A stretch of 13,961 bases of DNA from NCBI GenBank assembly GCA_900543295.1, contig UQQY01000044.1, forward strand, positions 1-13,961, written 5' to 3'. How positions within the stretch are numbered: position 1 is the first letter of the stretch; each line of letters starts with the position of its first letter. Position numbers and translations under genes: made by a program. The notes beneath the pieces were generated by a model. The model was not told where the DNA came from, ran no database searches, and was given only the letters and a program-made list of their open reading frames with translations. Positions 6,712-13,295 of this stretch are shown in pieces. Origin of the DNA: an uncultured Oscillospiraceae bacterium. GTDB taxonomy: Bacteria; Bacillota; Clostridia; Oscillospirales; Ruminococcaceae.

Positions 6712-7085
6712 AGCAGATTGTCCAAATTGGGCAGCTCCCGCTCATAAATATGCCGCGCCATAAAGGAAACCTGGGCAAGCGTTGTCTGCACGTCTGTGCT
6801 TCCAGTCTCGCTCTGCGCGCAGAGGGTCAGAAGATGCACGGTCAGCTTTTCAAGCTCATCGTGCCGTACATATAAGCTTAAAATCAAATGTCTGCCTTCT
6901 AAAAAGGCGGACATTTTTTCTGCCTGCAAAGCGAGCGCCGCCGCATCCTCTGCATCGCTTAGGCGCTTTGCCTCCTCCGTCATGGACACAAGCTCTTCAC
7001 AGGTATTTCTTGCGTATACAACGCCGGAAACCGCAACAAACAAAATAAGCGTCAGAATCAGCACGATGATGAAAAGCCGTTTCAT
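6708..7085 (-). CDS. DUF4363 family membrane-anchored protein
   Basis: This 125-residue protein has one N-terminal transmembrane segment (about residues 4-24, IIVLILTLILFVAVSGVVY) followed by a helical, leucine-rich and charged domain, which matches DUF4363. Proteins of this family are typically encoded next to DUF421 proteins in spore formers; their function is unknown. The ATG at 7085 overlaps the upstream DUF421 stop by four bases (ATGA), pointing to coupled translation and probably a physical complex. The topology suggests the bulk of the protein lies outside the membrane on the face opposite the short basic N-terminus. Its stop overlaps that of nrdR on the other strand, leaving no space for a terminator. 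Confidence 0.82.
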   Translation of the reverse strand: MKRLFIIVLILTLILFVAVSGVVYARNTCEELVSMTEEAKRLSDAEDAAALALQAEKMSAFLEGRHLILSLYVRHDELEKLTVHLLTLCAQSETGSTDVQTTLAQVSFMARHIYERELPNLDNLL

Positions 7086-7768
7086 GAAGCGGCACGTCCT
7101 TTCTGCTTTTTCACAAGATATATTTCTCCATCGGGCGTGGCCGTCATTAAGAAGACCTGTGAAATGGAGACGCCTTTTTTGCGCGCCTCACATTTTACCT
7201 GCTCCTCCGTCATATTGCAGATGGGCAGCGCGGAACGGATAATCTGGCCGTCGCTTACCACGACGGCGGGCGGCTGCTCCTGTCCGCCGGAAAGGGAAAG
7301 GTCGGCGGGAGTCACGGTGCGCGCCTCAAATCGCTGCATAACGCTGACCTTTCCCGTCGTTTCCACAATCGCATACCACACGTCCTGTACGCGGAATACC
7401 CCCTGCTGCCGGAGCGATTCCATCAAATCGTCAATGGAAAAGCGCAGTTGCTTAAGCTTTTCCTGATCGATCTGCCCGTTGTAAATCACAATAACGGGCT
7501 TTCCGGACATGATGGAGCGAAACCGCTTGGAGGAAAGCGACAGCGTAGATACAATCACCTCAAAGGCGACCAGAACAAACACCGGTATCAGCCCCAAAAC
7601 CATCGGGATATTCGTATCCTCAATCGGAAGCGAGGCAATGTTTGAAATCAGAATGGTAATGACGAATTCAGCCGGCTGGAGCTCTCCAAGCTGCCGTTTC
7701 CCCATCAGCCTTAAGCAAAGCGTCACCAGAATATACAGAATAACCGCACGGAAAAACACAACCAGCAC
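7082..7768 (-). CDS. DUF421 (YetF-type) membrane protein
   Basis: The 228-residue protein has an N-terminal membrane part of about three helices (residues 4-20, 33-50 and 56-78) followed by the soluble YetF domain at about 88-215. The family-typical RLMGKRQLGELQPAEFVITILISN is present, as are KPVIVIYNGQI and SIDDLMESLRQQGVFRVQDVWYAIVE. The start is GTG 7768 with AGGAGG upstream at a nine-base spacing. DUF421 proteins occur in spore formers; in the spoVA2mob element of Bacillus a DUF421-containing protein raises spore wet-heat resistance. The biochemical role of this protein is unknown. A consensus sigma-G promoter lies about 40 bases upstream, predicting forespore expression together with the coupled DUF4363 gene. 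Confidence 0.92.
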   Translation of the reverse strand: MLVVFFRAVILYILVTLCLRLMGKRQLGELQPAEFVITILISNIASLPIEDTNIPMVLGLIPVFVLVAFEVIVSTLSLSSKRFRSIMSGKPVIVIYNGQIDQEKLKQLRFSIDDLMESLRQQGVFRVQDVWYAIVETTGKVSVMQRFEARTVTPADLSLSGGQEQPPAVVVSDGQIIRSALPICNMTEEQVKCEARKKGVSISQVFLMTATPDGEIYLVKKQKGRAAS

Positions 7769-7809
7769 GCGACCAATCCTCCTCTTTTACTGCGGACAAA
7801 CTTCCCGAT

Positions 7810-7838
7810 TAGTATGTGTGCGGCGGCGGCTTTTATGC
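7810..7838 (-). promoter_or_regulatory. Consensus sigma-G promoter of the DUF421-DUF4363 operon
   Basis: Read on the minus strand, GCATA (7838-7834) is followed after exactly 17 bases by CATACTA (7816-7810). Both hexamers match the sigma-G consensus GHATR / CATNHTA without mismatch. Transcription would start near 7803, leaving a leader of about 35 bases with the ribosome binding site before GTG 7768. Confidence 0.65.
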
Positions 7839-7929
7839 TCAAAAGCACAGCGGATTCCGTGCATCGAACAAAACGCTCTCGTCCGGCACTCTCATGCATC
7901 CCGCACCGAAATTTGCGCGTTTCCTCTGC

Positions 7930-7958
7930 TTTACATGGTTATTTCTTTGTTGTATAAT
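7930..7958 (+). promoter_or_regulatory. Sigma-A promoter of hprK
   Basis: TTTACA (7930-7935), a 17-base spacer and a perfect TATAAT (7953-7958) form a strong housekeeping promoter. The start of transcription would be near 7965, giving an 80-base leader before ATG 8044, in which AGAGAAA (7980-7986) can pair with TTTCTCT (7998-8004). Confidence 0.75.
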
Positions 7959-8043
7959 GGGAACAATAACAAGAAAAGAAGAGAAACAGGTTCGCCTTTT
8001 CTCTCTGATAAATCTGATTTTAATCAAAGAAAGGCTGACGCAT

Positions 8044-9003
8044 ATGGCAACTGTATTTTCCGTGGGAATCGGCCGTATCATCAAAGATTTCGGCTTAGAG
8101 GTCGTCTACATGCCGGAGCACGGCAATGAAGTGGAAATCATCAGTGCGGATACCAACCGCCCCGGCCTGAATCTTGCCGGATTTACAGAGTATTTTGATA
8201 AAAAGCGCATTCAGATTTTCGGTCTCAGTGAAATGGCTTATCTTCAGGAGATGCCGGTCGAAGAACGCAGACGCCGTATCGAAAATCTGTTTCAGCTTCA
8301 TTTCCCCGCACTGGTGGTAACGCGCGGGCTTGACGTCTTTCCGGAAATTCTGGACGCCGCAAAGGAAAACGAAATTATCTGCCTGCGCACCAACGACAAC
8401 ACTTCAAGTTTTCTTTCCGGTCTTTTATCCTATCTAAACGTTGAACTCGCACCGCGCATCACACGCCACGGCGTCTTAATCGAGGCCTATGGCGAAGGCA
8501 TGCTGATTTTGGGCGAGAGCGGCGTTGGCAAGAGCGAGACCGCTATTGAGCTTGTCAAGCGCGGCCACCGCCTGATCGCAGACGACGCTGTGGAAATCCG
8601 CCGCGTCTCCAATCGCACGCTCGTCGGCACCTCGCCCGAGAATATCCGCCACTTTCTTGAACTGCGCGGCATCGGCATCATCAATGCGCGCCGCCTGTTC
8701 GGCATGGGCGCCGTCAAGGTGACCGAAAAGGTAGACATGATCGTGAAGCTTGAGCTGTGGGATCCGAACAAAGCGTACGACCGCATGGGTATGGAAAACG
8801 AATACGCCACCATTCTCGGCATTCAGGTGCCCTGTCTCACCATCCCGGTAAAGCCCGGCCGGAATCTTGCGATTATCTTAGAGGTTGCGGCGATGAACAA
8901 CCGTCAGAAAAAGATGGGCTATAACGCCGCGCAGGAGCTGATGCAGAATCTCGGCATGCCGGTTGAAAACTCAACGCCCGTTAAAAATTGGGACTTATAT
9001 TGA
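8044..9003 (+). CDS. hprK: HPr kinase/phosphorylase
   Basis: HprK phosphorylates and dephosphorylates Ser46 of HPr in response to glycolytic intermediates and thereby drives carbon catabolite repression in low-GC Gram-positives. The 319-residue product has the N-terminal domain (about 1-130), His142 in RHGV, a Walker A motif GESGVGKS at 157-164, the DD pair at 180-181 and the family signature LELRGIGIINARRLFG at about 206-220. ATG 8044 is chosen because it begins the family-like MATVFSVGIGRII and has GAAAGG at 8029-8034; the open frame back to 7816 includes the promoter and is not coding. It heads a four-gene same-strand run ending at the terminator at 11890. Confidence 0.96.
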   Translation: MATVFSVGIGRIIKDFGLEVVYMPEHGNEVEIISADTNRPGLNLAGFTEYFDKKRIQIFGLSEMAYLQEMPVEERRRRIENLFQLHFPALVVTRGLDVFPEILDAAKENEIICLRTNDNTSSFLSGLLSYLNVELAPRITRHGVLIEAYGEGMLILGESGVGKSETAIELVKRGHRLIADDAVEIRRVSNRTLVGTSPENIRHFLELRGIGIINARRLFGMGAVKVTEKVDMIVKLELWDPNKAYDRMGMENEYATILGIQVPCLTIPVKPGRNLAIILEVAAMNNRQKKMGYNAAQELMQNLGMPVENSTPVKNWDLY

Positions 9004-9094
9004 TTTTGCATAAATTCCGGCTTATGAGAGAAACGCCGCCGCAGATCCTCAGAATTCAGCCGCACTTCTATAACCTAAGGAGCAATCCCTTTTC

Positions 9095-9823
9095 ATGAAA
9101 CTTATTGCAGATACTCATACCCACACCCTTGCTTCCACGCATGCCTACTCAACAGTGCTGGAAAACGCAAAATTCGCCTCAGAAGCCGGACTCGCTTATC
9201 TTGGAATAACCGATCATGCTCCCAGTATGACCGACGCGCCGCACTGGTGGCATTTTGAAAATCTGCGCGTTCTTCCGGACGAACTGTATGGCGTTAAGCT
9301 GTTAAAGGGCATTGAAGCAGATCTGTGCGGTTTTTCCGGCGAGCTTGACGTAACAGACGATCAGCTTTCTATTCTCTCCTGGGTGGTTGCCTCCATCCAC
9401 CGTCAGGTTATGCCAAAGGGCAACGTAGAGGAAATCACAAGCGCCTATATCGGCGCCGCACGTAATCCGTATGTAGACGTCATCGGTCACAGCGGCCTTG
9501 CCGCGTATCCCTATGACTACGACGCTGCCATTCAGGAATTTGCGAGGCTCGGCAAGCTTGTCGAGTTCAATCAGGGCACCTTTTTCTCCCGTCCGGCGAG
9601 CGCGGAAAACTGCGTAAGAATTGCGCTTTGCTGTAAAAAGCACGGCTGCCGCACGATCATCAATTCTGACGCGCATTTTGCATATCGAATCGGACAGGCT
9701 CCGGATGTTTTCCGCATGCTCCGTGAAATCGATTTTCCAAAGGAGCTGGTCGTGAATGCGGATTTAAACCGGTTTGAAGCATATCTGGCGGAGCGCAAAC
9801 GCCGGATCGACGCTTTGACATAA
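9095..9823 (+). CDS. PHP-domain phosphatase, YcdX-like
   Basis: This 242-residue protein is a PHP-fold metal-dependent phosphoesterase resembling E. coli YcdX. The trinuclear metal ligands are all visible: DTHTHT (His8, His10) with His16, TDH at 39-41 (Asp40, His41), Glu74 in KGIEAD, His102 in SIHRQ, His132 in GHSG, and Asp192 and His194 in NSDAH. It lacks the polymerase or histidinol-phosphatase-specific extensions, so the natural substrate is unknown. AAGGAG at 9077-9082 precedes ATG 9095 by 12 bases, rather far. PHP phosphatase genes are often found beside hprK in Clostridia; here the 91-base gap shows no clear terminator, so it is likely cotranscribed. Confidence 0.88.
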   Translation: MKLIADTHTHTLASTHAYSTVLENAKFASEAGLAYLGITDHAPSMTDAPHWWHFENLRVLPDELYGVKLLKGIEADLCGFSGELDVTDDQLSILSWVVASIHRQVMPKGNVEEITSAYIGAARNPYVDVIGHSGLAAYPYDYDAAIQEFARLGKLVEFNQGTFFSRPASAENCVRIALCCKKHGCRTIINSDAHFAYRIGQAPDVFRMLREIDFPKELVVNADLNRFEAYLAERKRRIDALT

Positions 9824-9852
9824 CAAGATCAAATCAAAGAGGAGATTGAAAA

Positions 9853-11325
9853 ATGAGAGTTTTGATGTTTGACATCGACACACTCCGCAGCGATCATCTG
9901 GGCTGCTACGGCTATGGCAGAAATACTTCCCCTACGATTGATTCTATCGCAGAAGAAGGCGTGCGTTTTGCGGATTACTATTGTCCCAACGCGCCGTGTC
10001 TGCCGTCGCGCGCCTCGCTGATCACCGGTCAGTACGGCATCCGCACCGGTGTCGTCGGTCACGGCGGAACGGCGGCCGATATGCGCTTGCAGGGCGAAAC
10101 CCGCCATTTTACGGATGACTATTCAGAAAACGGTCTGTTTATGCAGTTCAGGCGCGCCGGAATGCATACGGTTTCGTTCTCCACCTTTGCGGAGCGCCAC
10201 TCTTCCTGGTGGTTCAACTGCGGCTTTAACGAGCTGTATAACGTCGGCAAGCGCGGCAGTGAATCGGCGGAGGACGTCACCCCGCATGTGCTTGACTGGA
10301 TCGAGCGCAACGGCGAGAAGGACAACTGGTTTATGCACGTTCACTTCTGGGATCCGCACACGCCGTACCGCGCGCCGGCCTCCTTTGGCAATCCGTTTGC
10401 AGACGAGCCGCTTCCGGACAACTGGATTGACGACAAAATTTTTGCCGAACACCTGATGCATATCGGCCCGCACGGCGCAAACGAGATCAACATGTGGAAC
10501 GACGACACAAACGCCGCCTGGCCGCGTCACCCGGGAAGACTCGAAACCGTGGCGGATATGAAAAACTTCATTGACAACTATGACTGCGGCGTGCGCTTCA
10601 CAGACGACAATATCAAGATGATTCTCGACCTGCTCAAAAAGAAGGGTCTGTACGGGGACGACCTTGCGATCATCGTTACCTCCGATCACGGCGAAAACCT
10701 GGGCGAGCTTGGCATTTACGGCGAGCACGGCACCGCCGACGAGCCGACCTGCCATATCCCGATGATTATCAAATGGCCGGGCGCGAAAAAAGGCTTTGTC
10801 GCCCATGGCTTCCACGACAATGTCGATCTGCTTCCGACGGTTAAGGAGCTTTTGCACACAGAAGGCGTTTTCGGCACGGAGTACGAATATGACGGTATAA
10901 GCTATGCTAAAACGCTTATGGAGGGCGCGGACTGCGCAAAGGATTCTGTTGTCCTGACGCAGTGCTGCCACGTCTGCCAGCGTTCTGCGCGCTTTGATGA
11001 TTACGTTTACATCCGCACCGTGCACGGCGGCTATCATCTGTTTGAAAAGGAAATGCTCTTTAACGTAAAAGACGATCCGCACGAACTGCATAACCTCGCG
11101 GTCGAGCATCCGGAGCTGTGTGCAAAGGGCGCAAAGATCATCGCCGACTGGGTGGACGAGATGATGAAAAAGTCGAAGTACCCGATCGATCCCATGTGGA
11201 CGGTTATGAAAGAGGGCGGTCCAGAGCATGCCCGCGGCGCGCTTGAGGATTACATCAAACGCTTAAGCGGCACCAGCCGGGAGTATGGCATTCCGCTCTT
11301 ACGTAAAATGTACCCAAACGGATAA
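9853..11325 (+). CDS. Cys-type sulfatase family hydrolase, cytoplasmic
   Basis: This 490-residue member of the alkaline phosphatase superfamily hydrolyses sulfate (or possibly phosphonate/phosphate) esters. The formylglycine signature CLPSR is at residues 49-53, with Cys49 the residue to be oxidised by a maturase, followed by ASLITGQYG. Metal ligands are suggested by Asp7 and Asp9 in MFDIDTLRSDH and by Asp278-His279 in TSDHGENLGE; HFWDPHTPY (164-172) and IKWPG with Lys307 are further family marks. No signal peptide is present, so it should act in the cytoplasm on imported substrates. GAGGAG at 9839-9844 supports ATG 9853. It lies 29 bases after the PHP gene. No sulfatase maturase is encoded in the window. 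Exact substrate is unknown. Confidence 0.92.
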   Translation: MRVLMFDIDTLRSDHLGCYGYGRNTSPTIDSIAEEGVRFADYYCPNAPCLPSRASLITGQYGIRTGVVGHGGTAADMRLQGETRHFTDDYSENGLFMQFRRAGMHTVSFSTFAERHSSWWFNCGFNELYNVGKRGSESAEDVTPHVLDWIERNGEKDNWFMHVHFWDPHTPYRAPASFGNPFADEPLPDNWIDDKIFAEHLMHIGPHGANEINMWNDDTNAAWPRHPGRLETVADMKNFIDNYDCGVRFTDDNIKMILDLLKKKGLYGDDLAIIVTSDHGENLGELGIYGEHGTADEPTCHIPMIIKWPGAKKGFVAHGFHDNVDLLPTVKELLHTEGVFGTEYEYDGISYAKTLMEGADCAKDSVVLTQCCHVCQRSARFDDYVYIRTVHGGYHLFEKEMLFNVKDDPHELHNLAVEHPELCAKGAKIIADWVDEMMKKSKYPIDPMWTVMKEGGPEHARGALEDYIKRLSGTSREYGIPLLRKMYPNG

Positions 11326-11358
11326 TTCTGTTTTGTATAAGGAAAGGGAGGAATTTCG

Positions 11359-11877
11359 GTGAATGAAACCATACAAACTCTGCTGACAAGAAGAAGCGTC
11401 CGGAAATATCAGAACATTCAGATCAAGGAAAACGACCTGAATCTGATTTTAAAAGCCGGCAGTTATGCGCCGACCGGCATGGGCGACCAGCCGTGGCATT
11501 TCGTCGCAATTCAAAATCCAGAGGTTCGCGCCCGTCTGCTCGACGTATGCAAAGCCACAAACGGAAACGACGGCGATCCGTTTTACGGTGCGCCCACCAT
11601 TATTCTCGTCTTTGTGAATATGGAGGCCTGCCAGCCTGTCAAGGACGGTGCGCTCGCAATCGGCAACATGGCAAACGCGGCCGCTTCTCTGGGCCTCGGC
11701 TCCTGCTGGATCAATATCGAAAACGAGTATTTTGAGACCGAGACAGGCGCCGCTTTCAAAAACGAAATTCTGCCGGACGCACGTTTTCAGAGCATCGGCT
11801 CGCTTGCCGTCGGCTATGCGGACGAAGAGCCCGCTCCCAAGCCGCGCAGAGAAGGCATGATTACACTGATTAAATAA
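11359..11877 (+). CDS. Nitroreductase family FMN oxidoreductase
   Basis: The 172-residue protein belongs to the FMN-dependent nitroreductase family. RRSVRKY at 11-17 and the FMN/substrate region APTGMGDQPWHFV at 37-49 are typical, and GLGSCWI at 112-118 is the usual C-terminal FMN-site motif. It is a short, single-domain form with no ferredoxin domain. The natural electron acceptor cannot be told. GTG 11359 is used because AGGGAGG at 11345-11351 stands seven bases before it; the ATG four bases on is out of frame. It is the last gene of the hprK run and is followed by a strong terminator. Confidence 0.9.
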   Translation: MNETIQTLLTRRSVRKYQNIQIKENDLNLILKAGSYAPTGMGDQPWHFVAIQNPEVRARLLDVCKATNGNDGDPFYGAPTIILVFVNMEACQPVKDGALAIGNMANAAASLGLGSCWINIENEYFETETGAAFKNEILPDARFQSIGSLAVGYADEEPAPKPRREGMITLIK

Positions 11878-11889
11878 GAGTTGACCTGC

Positions 11890-11924
11890 AAAAAGCAGCC
11901 GGACTGAAAGTCCGGCTGCTTTTT
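11890..11924. terminator. Strong bidirectional intrinsic terminator
   Basis: AAAAAGCAGCCGGACT (11890-11905) pairs perfectly with AGTCCGGCTGCTTTTT (11909-11924) around GAA. The GC-rich core is flanked by A and T runs on both sides, so it can stop transcription of the nitroreductase gene on the plus strand and of the ung/dCMP-deaminase operon on the minus strand. Confidence 0.9.
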
Positions 11925-12022
11925 ATCTTTTTGCTATATCTTTATAACTCTCTGCGTCCGCCGCTCAGACGGTTGACCTCAGCAAGAGAAAACGAGCCCT
12001 CTTCATACTCTGTGAATAACCG

Positions 12023-12505
12023 TCACAGCTTTAAAACAAGCTCTCTGCCCGTCATCCGGTACGGCGTATACTGCACACCCGTCATATCGAACATCTTTTT
12101 CGACGCGCGCGTCGCATCTGTGTCCGCATACTTGTCCGAAAGATAGATTACCTCGCGGATCCCGCACTGAATAATCGCCTTGGCGCACTCGTTGCAAGGA
12201 AAGAGCGTCACATATACCTTTGCGCCGCGCAAAGTGCCAATCGCCGTATTGAGAATCGCATTCAGCTCCGCATGGCAGACAAACGGATATTTCGTATCCA
12301 GCATTGCGCCGTCGCGTCCCCACGGCATGTCGTCGTCCGGACAGCCGGTCGGCATTCCATTGTATCCCACCGAAAGAATTTTGTTGTCGCTGCTTACAAT
12401 ACAGGCGCCAACCTGTGTGCTCGCGTCCTTACTGCGCTGGGCGGAAAACAGGGCGATCCCCATAAAATACTCGTCCCAGCAGATGTAGTCCTGTCTTTTT
12501 CCCAC
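12023..12505 (-). CDS. dCMP deaminase family protein (ComEB-like)
   Basis: This 160-residue zinc enzyme most likely deaminates dCMP to dUMP, feeding thymidylate synthesis. The zinc site is clear: HAE at 78-80 (His78, proton-shuttle Glu80) and PCNEC at 103-107 (Cys104, Cys107). SKDASTQVGACIV and SVGYNGMPTGCPD near the N-terminus are characteristic of deoxycytidylate deaminases. The start is GTG 12505 with AAGGAG nine bases upstream. It follows ung by only 15 bases, and its ribosome binding site lies in that gap, so the two form an operon. The reading frame stays open for 26 codons after the TGA stop (see findings). Tadpole-type tRNA adenosine deaminase is less likely given these motifs. Confidence 0.9.
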   Translation of the reverse strand: MGKRQDYICWDEYFMGIALFSAQRSKDASTQVGACIVSSDNKILSVGYNGMPTGCPDDDMPWGRDGAMLDTKYPFVCHAELNAILNTAIGTLRGAKVYVTLFPCNECAKAIIQCGIREVIYLSDKYADTDATRASKKMFDMTGVQYTPYRMTGRELVLKL

Positions 12506-12520
12506 TTTATCTCGCTCCTT

Positions 12521-13180
12521 TTACCAAAGAATCGGCGTCTGCCCGCTGGCCTCAAGCGCGGCGTTAGCCTTATTAAAATGATCGCACCCAAAAAAACCGT
12601 TATAGGCGGAAAACGGGCTTGGATGCGCCGCCGTTAAAACCGTATGCGCCGGATTGTGTATAAGCTCGCGCTTTCTTCGCGCATCCGCACCCCAGAGCAA
12701 AAACACAATCGGCTTTTCCCTTTTGTCCAGCAGAGAGATGATCGAATCCGTAAACCGTTCCCAGCCGTGGCCGCGGTGGCTTCCGGCCTGCCCCGCGCGC
12801 ACGGTTAAGACCGCATTTAACAGCAGCACGCCCTGCTCCGCCCAGCGGGTCAGATCGCCGCTCGCCGGCTGCTTTCTTCCGGTGGTATCCTCTATTTCCT
12901 TATAGATGTTTTGCAGCGAGGGCGGAATGCGCACGCCGTCCCGCACGGAAAAGCTCATTCCCATGGCCTGCCCAGCCCCGTGATAGGGATCCTGCCCGAT
13001 GATTACCACCTTGACGTCCGCGTAGGGCGTAAGCTTTAGCGCACGGAACATATCGCCCTTTGGCGGGTATATGTTATAGCGCCGGTACTCTTCCCGCAAA
13101 AACGCGCGCAGCTCCTCCATATAGGGCTGCTCGGTTTCCTCCTTCAAAAGCAGATCCCAATCGTTTCCGAGATTTGTCAT
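12521..13180 (-). CDS. ung: Uracil-DNA glycosylase (family 1)
   Basis: Ung removes uracil from DNA at the start of base excision repair. The 219-residue product carries all family-1 motifs: GQDPYHG at 62-68 with catalytic Asp64, LLLNAVLTV at 119-127, the VFLLWG strand at 159-164, and HPSPFSA at 186-192 with His186. The ATG at 13180 is chosen because GGAGGG lies just upstream on the minus strand and because it gives the normal length; the open frame extends to 13357 across the mtnN start and the promoter region and is not coding. It is the first gene of an operon with the dCMP-deaminase-like gene and is divergent from mtnN. Confidence 0.96.
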   Translation of the reverse strand: MTNLGNDWDLLLKEETEQPYMEELRAFLREEYRRYNIYPPKGDMFRALKLTPYADVKVVIIGQDPYHGAGQAMGMSFSVRDGVRIPPSLQNIYKEIEDTTGRKQPASGDLTRWAEQGVLLLNAVLTVRAGQAGSHRGHGWERFTDSIISLLDKREKPIVFLLWGADARRKRELIHNPAHTVLTAAHPSPFSAYNGFFGCDHFNKANAALEASGQTPILW

Positions 13181-13194
13181 AAAGCCCTCCCAAT

Positions 13195-13227
13195 TTGTTT
13201 GCGGCGCGCCGCTTCCCGTGTTATAAT
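13195..13227 (+). promoter_or_regulatory. mtnN promoter with extended -10
   Basis: TGT-TATAAT at 13219-13227 is a perfect extended -10 element. The -35 is weaker: TTGCGG at 13199-13204 gives a 17-base spacer. Transcription would begin near 13234, about 60 bases before the mtnN start. A 12-bp perfect palindrome GCGGCGCGCCGC (13201-13212) overlaps the -35 and spacer. Confidence 0.6.
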
Positions 13228-13256
13228 ACAGAGAAAGCGGTATTTGCCGCAGGTTC

Positions 13257-13264
13257 TTCGACAA
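13257..13264 (-). promoter_or_regulatory. Spo0A-box match between ung and mtnN
   Basis: TTGTCGAA on the minus strand (13264-13257) is a perfect eight-base 0A box match. It lies at the predicted ung transcription start and within the mtnN leader, positions where Spo0A binding would repress. It is a single box, so the evidence is limited. Confidence 0.35.
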
Positions 13265-13265
13265 C

Positions 13266-13274
13266 AGTATAACA
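13266..13274 (-). promoter_or_regulatory. Candidate ung promoter (extended -10)
   Basis: On the minus strand TGT-TATACT (13274-13266) is an extended -10 element that would start transcription near 13259, about 80 bases before the ung ATG. No good -35 is seen, so the element is tentative. Confidence 0.35.
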
Positions 13275-13295
13275 AATTTGACAGGAGAATGCACT

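Larger units (their letters stand above)
7769..8043. other. Divergent control region between DUF421 operon and hprK
   Basis: This 275-base region separates the two divergent operons. It holds the sigma-G promoter firing leftward (7810-7838) and the sigma-A promoter firing rightward (7930-7958), some 90 bases apart, so the two do not overlap. Between them (7839-7929) I recognise no operator, RNA or gene. Confidence 0.6.

Noticed and set aside
639..7891. 12-base direct repeat CGTCCGGCACTC at 639-650 and 7880-7891
   Set aside because: Several 12-base coincidences are expected by chance in a window of this size, and the contexts differ.
7816..8043. In-frame upstream extension of hprK
   Set aside because: It spans the strong sigma-A promoter and lies outside the family's normal length; ATG 8044 has a suitable ribosome binding site.
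5443..9564. TTGTCGAG near-matches to the Spo0A box within the isomerase-like gene (near 5445) and the PHP gene (near 9560)
   Set aside because: They have one mismatch, are single and lie inside coding sequence, so they are best explained as chance.
10123..11229. 368-codon open frame antisense to the sulfatase gene
   Set aside because: It is a shadow of a GC-rich coding region; it has no ribosome binding site and no recognisable protein motif.
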